11,528 nt of DNA from CALBPI01 sp039821645 (GTDB lineage Bacteria; Pseudomonadota; Gammaproteobacteria; Steroidobacterales; Woeseiaceae): contig JBCBNU010000067.1 in the NCBI GenBank assembly GCA_039821645.1, positions 1 through 11,528 of the forward strand, in the 5' to 3' direction. Positions 1 through 6,937 of this stretch are shown piece by piece. The first letter of the stretch is position 1. Every line of letters begins with the position of its first letter. The position numbers and the translations under genes are program-made. A model generated the notes under the pieces. The model saw only the letters and a list, made by a program, of their open reading frames with translations. It had not been told where the DNA came from and searched no databases.

Positions 1-447
1 TGGCGTAAGAGAGGCGCATTGCACCGCTTTGTTGGCTTCACCTTTATCCTTGCGATGCTCGCGTTAAATGTCTCGGCATTGACGATTTTCGATCTGGGTC
101 GATTCAATCTGTTTCACCTCTTCGCGATCATCAGTTTGGTAACCTTGATTCCGGGCATGATCGCGATCTCTCAGGCGATTCGCCGTCGCAGCCGACTCTG
201 GTTCACGATTCACGCACACTGCATGGCCTGGACTTACTACGGACTTGCGATGGCCGGTTTTGCACAGATCGCATACCGCACGATCCCCCAGTTCACGGGG
301 AGTTTTGAAAGCGTGGCCGCCTTTTGGGATATCGTGATGCCCGTGGCCTCGCTGTCTACGATTGTTTTGACGTGGTGGCTGATTCCCGGCGTGGTTGATC
401 GTTATGCCCCCGGAGTGCGCCGTCAGCAGAAGGTTGCTCATGCCTGA
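1..447 (+). CDS. DUF2306-type integral membrane protein, 5' end cut by window
   Basis: The reading frame is open from base 1, so the gene almost certainly starts before the window. A TTG at 19 is possible as a start, but the residues before it (WRKRGA) continue the family-like pattern of a basic stretch followed by LHR and a membrane helix. Counting from the TTG, about four hydrophobic segments are visible, near residues 4-23, 33-50, 62-85 and 101-124, with His and Trp/Tyr residues in the third (HAHCMAWTYYG). The tail is short and basic (RRQQK). This arrangement resembles predicted inner-membrane proteins of the DUF2306 family, whose function is not established. That assignment is from memory of the family pattern, so the membrane location is more certain than the family name. 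No partner gene is visible upstream. Confidence 0.7.
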   Translation, partial: WRKRGALHRFVGFTFILAMLALNVSALTIFDLGRFNLFHLFAIISLVTLIPGMIAISQAIRRRSRLWFTIHAHCMAWTYYGLAMAGFAQIAYRTIPQFTGSFESVAAFWDIVMPVASLSTIVLTWWLIPGVVDRYAPGVRRQQKVAHA

Positions 448-476
448 CGTGTAGAGACTTTGACCCCGGCTAGTAT

Positions 477-505
477 TCCGTCGTTGCAGACCCGGGCACG
501 ACGGA
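477..505. repeat. Inverted repeat downstream of the DUF2306-type gene
   Basis: CCGTCGT at 478-484 is matched exactly by ACGACGG at 498-504 across a 13-base loop. One more T-A pair at 477/505 makes an 8-bp stem. It lies 30 bases after the stop of the membrane-protein gene. No run of T follows it, so it does not look like a standard intrinsic terminator. It could be a weak or factor-assisted terminator, or an operator for the following gene. Only the repeat itself is certain. Confidence 0.4.
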
Positions 506-537
506 GCTCGAACAGTTAAATTAAGGTGTCGGCCTGT

Positions 538-566
538 TTTACAGAATTCAATTACTTAGCTTGTAT
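538..566 (+). promoter_or_regulatory. Weak candidate promoter for the GGDEF/EAL gene
   Basis: The spacer at 448-621 is locally AT-rich between about 515 and 590. A possible -35 box TTTACA (538-543, five of six consensus bases) is followed after 17 bases by TTGTAT (561-566), which matches only three of six -10 consensus bases. This is a weak prediction. No riboswitch motif, including the c-di-GMP-binding GEMM type, was recognised in the spacer. Confidence 0.2.
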
Positions 567-621
567 TCCTGAAAATCCATGACAGAATGAAAGCCTGACC
601 GCGAGGGGGTCCTTCTAACCA

Positions 622-3288
622 GTGGCCGATGAGGAACTAGCAACGACGGGCGTATCGCCTGCGCTCGCTGCGCGGGCGGCGGGCATCGATCAGCCGTCAA
701 TCGATGCGCTGTTCACGCAGCTCGCGGTCGCATTGCTCGATATCGATCGTAACGACATCGCCAGATCGTTGGTCGAACCGGTCAACATGCTTAGAGAGGC
801 GACCCGCTGCGACGCGGTGTTTATTGCGTTGCTCGACCGCCAAGGGCGGTGTTTCGGCGACGTCGTGGCAGCCACCGGAAATTTCGTTAGGGTTCGACCG
901 CAGGTGCTGCAAGGCAAGTCCTTTGAGGCGTGGCCGGGGCTCATCGCACGCCTTGGTGAACTTCGTGCGGTCGGATTCAGCGACACTGCTTCCTACCGTG
1001 GTCCGATGCAAGCCGCTGCGGACGAGCTTGCACGAATTCACGTGGGATCGTGTCTGATGATCGGTGCGTGCTCTGCGCCCGATGATAAGGATGTGCCGTG
1101 CGCGGTGATCGGACTGGTTAATGAGGCGCCCTGCGAGCGGTGGTCAACCGACTTGACGCTCCTCCTTAAACTGCTGTCAGCGAATCTCGGCGCTGGCCTT
1201 CGTCATATCAAATTCGAGATGGATATCGATGCGCTCAGTGAACGCGACGGTTTGCTGCGTGAGACCATGAACGATGGCACGTGGGATTTCGATGGTGACT
1301 CCAAGCGCATCGAATTCTCACCGCGTTGGAAGGCGATGCTCGGCTATGAACCGGATGAAGAGGTAGCTCCCGATTGGTATCGGCTCGTTCATCCTGAGGA
1401 CATGTCCGCAGTTCAGTCGAAGATGCGCGAGCATCTCGAGGGACGAACTCCGGTGTTTCAAAGCGTGCATCGCATGCGCCATCGCAACGGAAATTGGCAC
1501 TGGGTCGAGAGCCGGGCAAAAGCAATTACGGATGAGCGCGGTCGACTGTTGCGGTTGATGGGCAACGAGCTCGACATCAACGAGCGTAAGCTATATGAAG
1601 AGGCGCTATTCCGCGAAAAGGAGAGCGCGCAGATCACGTTGCAGTCGATTGGGGATGGCGTGATCACAACCGACGAGAATTACATCGTCGAGTATATCAA
1701 TCCGGTGGCCGAAGAACTCACGGGCTGGAAGGTTGACGATGCTACGGGTCGTCCGCTTGACGAGATTTTCCGATCCTTTCACGAAGAGACGTGTGAGCCG
1801 TTGGAAAACCCGTTGGCGATTGCCGTGCGCCGTAGCCGCTCGGTAAAGACTAACCGGCCAACACTATTGATTCGACGTGATGGCAATGAGCTTTACATAG
1901 AGAGCACAGCTTCGCCGATTCGCGATGGCGGAAATGTGATTACCGGCGGTGTGTTGGTATTTCATGATGTGAGTGAAGCGCGCGAGCTCAACCGCAAACT
2001 CAGTTATCAGGCGAGTCACGACGTCCTGACGAGTCTTGTGAATCGGCGCGAGTTCGAGAAGCGTATTGAACGCGCCTTGCAGAGTGCTGAGTCCCGCGAA
2101 GTTTCGCATGTTGTGTGCTACCTCGATCTCGATCAATTCAAGATCATCAACGATACCTGCGGTCATAGCGCGGGAGATCAGTTGCTCCAGGAGTTGGGTC
2201 GACTATTGAAGTCCAAGATACGTTGGAAAGATACATTGTCCCGTCTCGGCGGCGACGAGTTCGGCGTTTTGCTCGAGCGATGCACCATCGAAGATGCCAT
2301 GCAAATGGCTGATGGGTTGCGCGAAGCGGTAAGCGAATTCAAGTTCCTGTGGGATGAGCGTAGTTTCCGCCTGACTGCCAGCATCGGACTGGTGCCACTC
2401 TCGGGCGGCGAGAATCAGGACGTCGCAAGTATCCTATCGGCGGCAGACAGCGCATGTGCCGCCGCGAAAGATGCCGGCCGCAACCGCGTCCACTCCTACC
2501 ATGAAAACGACATCGATATGATGCGTCGGCGTCGCGAGATGCAGTGGGCTGCACGAATCAATACGGCACTTGAAGAAAATCGATTCGAACTGTTCCGCCA
2601 GACCATCCTGCCGCTGCAGGAAGCGGATCAGGGTGCACATTTCGAATTACTGTTAAGGATGCGCGATGAGAACGGTGCGCTCGTATCGCCGGAGTTGTTC
2701 ATATCTGCAGCGGAACGATACGGCATCACACCCAACATCGATCGTTGGGTTATCCGTAACGCACTGCGTTGGCTCGTGTCTGAGGCTGACGAGCGTGCGC
2801 GACTATCGTTGTGTTCCATCAACCTGTCGGGTCAAAGCCTTGGCGACGAGAAGTTCCTGCCTTTCGTTATCGAGCAATTCCAAACAAGCGGTATCACGCC
2901 CGAGAAAATCTGCTTCGAGATTACCGAAACTGCAGCAATCCAGAGTTATGCCCAAGCGAATCGCTTCATCAATTCCCTGAAAGAGCTGGGATGCCAGTTC
3001 GCTCTGGACGACTTCGGAACCGGTTTGTCATCGTTTGGCTATCTGAAGCACTTCCCGGTGGACTACCTGAAGATCGATGGTAGCTTCGTGAAGGAAATCC
3101 TCCACGACCCAATCGATCGTGAAATGGTGCGCTCAATTAACGAAATCGGCCATCTCACCGGCAAGAAGACGATTGCTGAGTTTGCTGAGAACCCAGAGAT
3201 TATCAATATGCTCCGGGGCATGGGGATCGACTATGCACAGGGCTATGGCGTTTCGGAACCGCAAAAGCTCTTGCAGGCGATCGCCTGA
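622..3288 (+). CDS. Soluble GAF-like/PAS/PAS/GGDEF/EAL cyclic-di-GMP cyclase and phosphodiesterase
   Basis: This 888-residue protein has no membrane segment or signal peptide. The order is a GAF-like region (about 25-197), PAS 1 (about 210-325), PAS 2 (about 338-455), GGDEF (about 465-620) and EAL (about 645-880). The cyclase motif GGDEF is at 543-547, with DLDQFK at 502-507 and an inhibitory-site RxxD (R534, D537) at the standard spacing of five residues before it. EAL residues are also present: E675 in ELLLR, N734, E766, DDFGTG at 796-801, K817, E853 and Q873. By family knowledge, both making c-di-GMP from GTP and hydrolysing it to pGpG are possible; which dominates is not visible. The GTG start follows an in-frame TAA at 616-618, so no earlier start exists. 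A GAGGGGG stretch at 603-609 is a possible, rather distant, ribosome site. The PAS and GAF-like regions suggest cytoplasmic signal input with unknown ligands. Confidence 0.93.
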   Translation: MADEELATTGVSPALAARAAGIDQPSIDALFTQLAVALLDIDRNDIARSLVEPVNMLREATRCDAVFIALLDRQGRCFGDVVAATGNFVRVRPQVLQGKSFEAWPGLIARLGELRAVGFSDTASYRGPMQAAADELARIHVGSCLMIGACSAPDDKDVPCAVIGLVNEAPCERWSTDLTLLLKLLSANLGAGLRHIKFEMDIDALSERDGLLRETMNDGTWDFDGDSKRIEFSPRWKAMLGYEPDEEVAPDWYRLVHPEDMSAVQSKMREHLEGRTPVFQSVHRMRHRNGNWHWVESRAKAITDERGRLLRLMGNELDINERKLYEEALFREKESAQITLQSIGDGVITTDENYIVEYINPVAEELTGWKVDDATGRPLDEIFRSFHEETCEPLENPLAIAVRRSRSVKTNRPTLLIRRDGNELYIESTASPIRDGGNVITGGVLVFHDVSEARELNRKLSYQASHDVLTSLVNRREFEKRIERALQSAESREVSHVVCYLDLDQFKIINDTCGHSAGDQLLQELGRLLKSKIRWKDTLSRLGGDEFGVLLERCTIEDAMQMADGLREAVSEFKFLWDERSFRLTASIGLVPLSGGENQDVASILSAADSACAAAKDAGRNRVHSYHENDIDMMRRRREMQWAARINTALEENRFELFRQTILPLQEADQGAHFELLLRMRDENGALVSPELFISAAERYGITPNIDRWVIRNALRWLVSEADERARLSLCSINLSGQSLGDEKFLPFVIEQFQTSGITPEKICFEITETAAIQSYAQANRFINSLKELGCQFALDDFGTGLSSFGYLKHFPVDYLKIDGSFVKEILHDPIDREMVRSINEIGHLTGKKTIAEFAENPEIINMLRGMGIDYAQGYGVSEPQKLLQAIA

Positions 3289-3311
3289 TCGCAGGACAAG
3301 GCGTCAGGCGA
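3261..3311. repeat. Palindromes and inverted repeat at convergent gene ends, terminator-like
   Basis: A near-perfect 14-base palindrome (3261-3274) runs into a perfect one, CAGGCGATCGCCTG (3274-3287). TCGCCTGA (3281-3288) is then matched exactly by TCAGGCGA (3304-3311) across a 15-base loop. This stem contains the TGA stop of the GGDEF/EAL gene at one side and the TGA stop of nadC on the opposite strand at the other. There is no T-run, so a bidirectional terminator role is inference from position only. Confidence 0.4.
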
Positions 3312-4200
3312 AGCGAAACCGCATCGAGAAGTCAGTTGCCCGCAGGTGCTTGGTCAGCGCACCAATCGAGATGAAATCTACCCCGGTTCGAGCAACCTGT
3401 AATAGGGTGTCTTCTTCGATGCCTCCAGAGGCCTCAAGTTCAACCGGATCACCACTGCGCTTGTTCATCGCGACCGCTACCTCGAGGTCCTCGATCGAGA
3501 AGTTGTCCAACAGCAGGCGCTCGACACCAACGCCGAGAGCCTCTTCCATTTGTTCCAGCGATTCGACCTCGATTTCGACCGGCAGGCGCGGGTGACTCGC
3601 ACGCACGTTGCGAACCGCCTCGGCGATAGATCCCGCGGAAGCGATGTGGTTTTCCTTGATCAGAATCGCATCGAACAGGCCGATCCGATGATTCTTGGCG
3701 CCACCCGTTCTGGCAGCATATTTCTGAGCGAGTCTCAGTCCCGGGATAGTCTTGCGCGTATCAAGAATGCGGCATGGGGTGTCTTCGATCAGCTCGGCAT
3801 AGTGCGCAGTCGTCGTTGCCGTGCCGGAGAGTGTTTGCAGGAAGTTCAGGGCGGTTCTCTCACCGGTGAGGATCGACCGGGCCGGTCCGCGGATCTCGCA
3901 CACTGTCTGCCCCGGCTCTACGCGCGCGCCATCTTCGACAGACCAAGTCACCTCAACCTCACGATCGACTGCCGCGAAAACGGCGTCGAACCAGGCGACG
4001 CCGCATAGCACGGCGCTCTCTCTCACCACCACACGCGCCTCGGCCATTTGTGCACGACCCACTAGCGAGGCGGTTACATCACCCGACCCGACATCCTCGG
4101 CCAGCGCTTGCTGTACGGCGCGGTCCCGGTCGGCAGCTAGACGCTCCGCCGTGACCTTTGCATTAAAATGAGATTTCTTCATGCGGCGCGAGTTTGGCAT
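3304..4200 (-). CDS. nadC: Nicotinate-nucleotide pyrophosphorylase (quinolinate phosphoribosyltransferase)
   Basis: NadC converts quinolinate and PRPP to nicotinate mononucleotide, CO2 and pyrophosphate in de novo NAD synthesis, in the cytoplasm. The 298-residue length is close to that of the E. coli enzyme. Family landmarks in order are GERTALN (R115), LDTRKT (R149, K150), NHR (H171, R172), IKENH (K182), VEIEVE (E209, E211), LLLDNF (D232), EASGGI (around 257-261) and the near-invariant FISIGALTKH close to the C-terminus. These supply the basic residues for quinolinate and PRPP binding. The start at 4200 gives MPNSRRMKK; an internal ATG at 4182 (MKKSHF) is equally credible, because neither has a clear Shine-Dalgarno sequence. 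The gene diverges from the DUF1289 gene and converges on the GGDEF/EAL gene. It is a lone gene here, with no nadA or nadB beside it. Confidence 0.97.
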   Translation of the reverse strand: MPNSRRMKKSHFNAKVTAERLAADRDRAVQQALAEDVGSGDVTASLVGRAQMAEARVVVRESAVLCGVAWFDAVFAAVDREVEVTWSVEDGARVEPGQTVCEIRGPARSILTGERTALNFLQTLSGTATTTAHYAELIEDTPCRILDTRKTIPGLRLAQKYAARTGGAKNHRIGLFDAILIKENHIASAGSIAEAVRNVRASHPRLPVEIEVESLEQMEEALGVGVERLLLDNFSIEDLEVAVAMNKRSGDPVELEASGGIEEDTLLQVARTGVDFISIGALTKHLRATDFSMRFRFA

Positions 4201-4209
4201 ACTTTAGGG

Positions 4210-4398
4210 ATGGTCAACACCGGATCACCTCAATCCCCCTGCATCAGCATCTGCACGCTGGACGAAAACGATCGATGCGTGGGGTGTCTGCGTACGCTGG
4301 ACGAAATCATGGATTGGACCGTGATGGACGACGCGGCGAAGCAGCAGGTACTCGACAATGTCGCGGCGCGCGTCAGCGAGCGTCAGAAGGCCGGGTAA
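4210..4398 (+). CDS. Small DUF1289 protein with a four-cysteine motif
   Basis: This 62-residue protein has the DUF1289 pattern SPCISICTLDENDRC-VGC, with cysteines at 11, 15, 23 and 26 (C-x3-C-x7-C-x2-C), followed by LRTLDEI and a helical, charged tail. The cysteine spacing suggests binding of a metal or iron-sulfur cluster, but the family has no settled function that I know of. ATG 4210 was chosen because the conserved block begins about five residues later. An in-frame ATG at 4168 would add 14 unrelated residues and overlap the start of nadC. An AGGG directly abuts ATG 4210, too close for a normal ribosome site. The gene lies 33 bp upstream of grxD in the same direction, so the two may be co-transcribed. 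E. coli has a DUF1289 gene (ydhL) in the same general region as rnt and grxD. Confidence 0.85.
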   Translation: MVNTGSPQSPCISICTLDENDRCVGCLRTLDEIMDWTVMDDAAKQQVLDNVAARVSERQKAG

Positions 4399-4431
4399 GC
4401 CGCAGATCCGATTGAATTCAAAGGGACGAAG

Positions 4432-4746
4432 ATGGAAATCAACGAACGTATCAAGCAGCAACTCGACGAGCATCCAGTGATTGTCTACATCAAGGGCACG
4501 CCCGATTTTCCGCAGTGCGGTTTCTCATCGCAGGCGGTGTCGGCACTCAAAGCCTGCGAAGTACCGTTCGCTTACGTGAATATCTTCGAAGATGAAGAGA
4601 TTCGGCAGGGCCTGAAGGTGTACTCGAACTGGCCAACCTTCCCCCAACTGTACGTCAACGGCGAGTTGGTCGGCGGCTCCGACATCATCGTCGAGATGTA
4701 TCAGTCCGGAGAGCTGAAGACGCTGTTGGACGGCGTCGCCGCCTGA
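4432..4746 (+). CDS. grxD: Monothiol CGFS glutaredoxin (Grx4/GrxD type)
   Basis: The 104-residue protein matches E. coli GrxD closely: K21 (glutathione contact), CGFS active site at 29-32, WPTFPQLYVNGELVGGSDI spanning about 67-85, and EMYQSGEL near the end. CGFS glutaredoxins bind a [2Fe-2S] cluster between two monomers using the active-site cysteine and glutathione, and pass clusters to client proteins, often with a BolA partner. They have little classical disulfide reductase activity. It is single-domain, with no fused thioredoxin or rhodanese part. AAGGGA at 4421-4426, five bases before the ATG, is a good ribosome site and fixes the start. The preceding gene is the cysteine-rich DUF1289 protein; the following gene, rnt, is convergent. 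No bolA lies in the window. Confidence 0.96.
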   Translation: MEINERIKQQLDEHPVIVYIKGTPDFPQCGFSSQAVSALKACEVPFAYVNIFEDEEIRQGLKVYSNWPTFPQLYVNGELVGGSDIIVEMYQSGELKTLLDGVAA

Positions 4747-4785
4747 CCGAAGGCCGGTCTATTCAGATACCGGAGCTCTACCGGC
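4745..4785. terminator. Possible bidirectional terminator between grxD and rnt
   Basis: GACCG (4745-4749) and CGGTC (4755-4759) form a 5-bp stem with a 5-base loop between the two convergent stop codons. An alternative pairing is GCCGGT (4753-4758) with ACCGGC (4780-4785) across a 21-base loop. Neither is followed by a clear T-run on either strand. The position suits a shared terminator, but the structure is weak. Confidence 0.25.
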
Positions 4786-5388
4786 AAAGAGCGGTGCGAA
4801 CCGATTGACAATTGTGCAGAACAGATCTGCGGTCTTCTCTGCGTCGTAAGCTGCTGAGTGCGCTTGTGATTCGTCCCAATCGATTTGCGCTGACTTGATC
4901 GCTCGTGACAGCACCGTCTGGCCGTAGGCAACACCACCGAGCGTGGCCGTATCGAAGCAGGAAAAAGGGTGGAACGGGCTGCGCTTGATGCCACATCGCC
5001 CGATCGCAGCATTCAGGAAGTTCAGATCGAAGAACGCATTGTGGCCGACCAGAACTGCGCGCGTGCACTCCTGCTCGCGCACCTCGGCGCGTACCTCTCG
5101 GAATACTCGGGTCAAAGCATCTCGCTCATCGATGGCTGGTCGTAGCGGATGATGCGGGTCAATGCCATTCACCGCCAACGATGCGGGTTCGAGATTCGCG
5201 CCAGGAAACGGCTTTACGTGGAAGCGGTGTGTGTCTTGTCGAAAGAGCGTGCCGTCATCGTCCATGCGCACGGTAACGGCCGCGATCTCTAAAAGAGCGT
5301 CCGTGTCGGCATTGAAACCGCCCGTTTCCACATCGACGATCACGGGCAGGAACCCTCGGAACCGGTGGCGCATTTCGACCACACTCAT
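4759..5388 (-). CDS. rnt: Ribonuclease T
   Basis: RNase T is a 3'-to-5' exoribonuclease that trims tRNA and other stable RNA 3' ends. The 209-residue product aligns with E. coli RNase T along its length. All five DEDDh catalytic residues are present with the same spacing, shifted by four: D19 and E21 (VDVETGGFN), D121 (GHNAFFD), H177 and D182 (AHSAAYDAEKTA). Other landmarks are NGIDP and FHPFSCFDTATL. The frame stays open upstream to 5520, but the extra 44 residues (ending SEAL) are not RNase T-like. The start at 5388 gives MSVVEMRHRFRGF, which fits the family, and overlaps the stop of the upstream aminopeptidase gene as ATGA. This suggests translational coupling. The lhr helicase gene next to rnt in E. 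coli is absent here. Confidence 0.96.
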   Translation of the reverse strand: MSVVEMRHRFRGFLPVIVDVETGGFNADTDALLEIAAVTVRMDDDGTLFRQDTHRFHVKPFPGANLEPASLAVNGIDPHHPLRPAIDERDALTRVFREVRAEVREQECTRAVLVGHNAFFDLNFLNAAIGRCGIKRSPFHPFSCFDTATLGGVAYGQTVLSRAIKSAQIDWDESQAHSAAYDAEKTADLFCTIVNRFAPLFAGRAPVSE

Positions 5389-6890
5389 GAGCGCTTCAGA
5401 TCCTTGAAATGCTCCGTCAACAAGCTCACGGTCCAAGCAACGCCAAAGCCTGTGATGTCCGTCGACGCAGCGCCCAGGCCACCTTTGTGCTCTACGGCCG
5501 AGAGGTCCATGTGCACCCACGGTATTGTCGTCGGCACAAACTCATTCAAGAACGTTGCGGCGAGAATATGGTCACCGCCGCCGCCCGGTGAGCATTGCAT
5601 GATGTCGGCGGTCTTGCTCTTCAGCAATCTCAGGAACTCGCCACCGATTGTGAACGGCCACACGCGCTCCCCGACGTTGCGTCCATGTTCTACTAGCAGC
5701 GGGTGCAGGGATTCACGATTGGTGAATACACCCGAGTAGCGCGGCGTGACCGCATTCATGCAGGCGCCGGTCAGCGTCGCATAATCGAGCATCACGTCAG
5801 GCTTTTCGCGGCCCGCTAGAGTTAGTGTGTCAGCGAGCACCATACGACCTTCAGCGTCGGTATGGATCGTTTGAATCGTCTTGCCGTTCAGCGCGGTAAC
5901 CACATCCTGTGATTTGTACGCGCGGGGTCCGGTGCGATTTTCAGTGACACCCAGCCAGACATCGATCGTGAGGTTTGCGTCCAGCTCATGAAGTGCTAGC
6001 AGTGCACCCATTGCAACGGCGCTACCACCCATATCGATGTGCATGTTCAGCATGCCGTCGAATGGCTTCAGATTGGTGCCGCCGGTATCAAAGATGATGC
6101 CCTTGCCGACCAGCGCGATATGACCCGCAGGGCGTTTACCCGATGCGGACCGGCGCAGCTGAATAACGCCTGCGCTATCGTCCTCATTGCCTTGTGCAAC
6201 GGCCGTAAATGCGCCCGCCCCCTTGCGCTTTAGACTTGCTGCGGAGTGGAACTGAAATCGCCATCCATTGTTCTCGGCAAAATGCTCGGCGATCGCGCGA
6301 TAGCCATAGCCGTCGAGGTGGCTCGGCGGCATTGCGGTCAGCCAGCGCGCGAGACTGTTCCCACGAGCGAGGGCTAGGACCACCGATGTATCGGGACGAG
6401 ACTCGGTGTAGAGCGAGATGTCCGGGAACTTGGCCGCAGGTGACCGCTTGCCTGTAAATTTAGGCAGCTGAAACGGTGCCAGCAGTAGCGCATAGGCGGC
6501 GTCCTCCAGCAGCGTTTGCTCAGGCACTGCGGTGCCCAGTACGGCGACGCCGACACGGCCGGGTTTGCCAGCACATGCGGCCGATGCGGCCTTGCGACAC
6601 CGCTCCAGTTGATCAAACCGATCGGTACCTTTCGAAACTAGGCAAGCGACCAGCAAGGTGGCGCGGCCGTTGGCCACTGCGGTCGATACCACGGTGGTTT
6701 CGCCCTGACGTTGGAGCAGCGCGATGAGCACGTCCTTGCCGGGTATTGTGGTGTCGCGGAGTGTGCTGATTGTGTCGAAAAACACAATCAGGCTGTCGAG
6801 ACGTTGCAGGGTCTTTTCGCCCGGGGTCGTTCGATAACGCCGAATTGCGGCACTCGGAAGTTTCGGAACGAGAGCTTTGATGTCTGTCAT
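5385..6890 (-). CDS. Leucyl aminopeptidase family protein (M17 metallopeptidase)
   Basis: M17 enzymes remove N-terminal residues from peptides using two metal ions. In this 501-residue protein the catalytic half is well conserved. VGKGIIFDTGG gives K263 and D268, and K275, D286 (DMGGS), D345, E347 and R349 (HTDAEGRM) follow at the same intervals as K270, D275, K282, D293, D352, E354 and R356 of E. coli PepA. All metal ligands and catalytic residues therefore seem intact. The signature differs at its edges: HTDAEGRM instead of the usual NTDAEGRL. The N-terminal half (1-180) is not PepA-like to my eye, so this is a divergent M17 branch rather than a clear PepA or PepB. The start at 6890 has no obvious Shine-Dalgarno. 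Its TGA overlaps the rnt ATG, making a two-gene unit divergent from aceE. Substrate preference cannot be read from sequence. Confidence 0.93.
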   Translation of the reverse strand: MTDIKALVPKLPSAAIRRYRTTPGEKTLQRLDSLIVFFDTISTLRDTTIPGKDVLIALLQRQGETTVVSTAVANGRATLLVACLVSKGTDRFDQLERCRKAASAACAGKPGRVGVAVLGTAVPEQTLLEDAAYALLLAPFQLPKFTGKRSPAAKFPDISLYTESRPDTSVVLALARGNSLARWLTAMPPSHLDGYGYRAIAEHFAENNGWRFQFHSAASLKRKGAGAFTAVAQGNEDDSAGVIQLRRSASGKRPAGHIALVGKGIIFDTGGTNLKPFDGMLNMHIDMGGSAVAMGALLALHELDANLTIDVWLGVTENRTGPRAYKSQDVVTALNGKTIQTIHTDAEGRMVLADTLTLAGREKPDVMLDYATLTGACMNAVTPRYSGVFTNRESLHPLLVEHGRNVGERVWPFTIGGEFLRLLKSKTADIMQCSPGGGGDHILAATFLNEFVPTTIPWVHMDLSAVEHKGGLGAASTDITGFGVAWTVSLLTEHFKDLKRS

Positions 6891-6937
6891 CTGACAATGC
6901 TATCAGCCGCGGGCAGGCGCTGCAGTGTGCGCGCGTA

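Noticed and set aside
448..621. Possible tRNA or small RNA in the spacer, suggested by GAGCTCGAAC
   Set aside because: No acceptor or anticodon arms can be folded around it, and the T-loop consensus is not met.
3119..3595. Plus-strand open frame of 158 codons across the end of the GGDEF/EAL gene and the end of nadC
   Set aside because: Its Ser/Arg-rich composition and its full overlap with two well-identified genes mark it as a shadow frame.
4168..4209. Earlier ATG for the DUF1289 gene
   Set aside because: It would add 14 unconserved residues, overlap the start of nadC, and has no Shine-Dalgarno. The family motif fits a start at 4210.
5389..5520. Upstream extension of rnt to an ATG at 5520
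   Set aside because: The 44 added residues are rich in Arg and Trp, are not RNase T-like, and lie wholly inside the aminopeptidase gene. The ATGA overlap at 5388 gives a family-like start.
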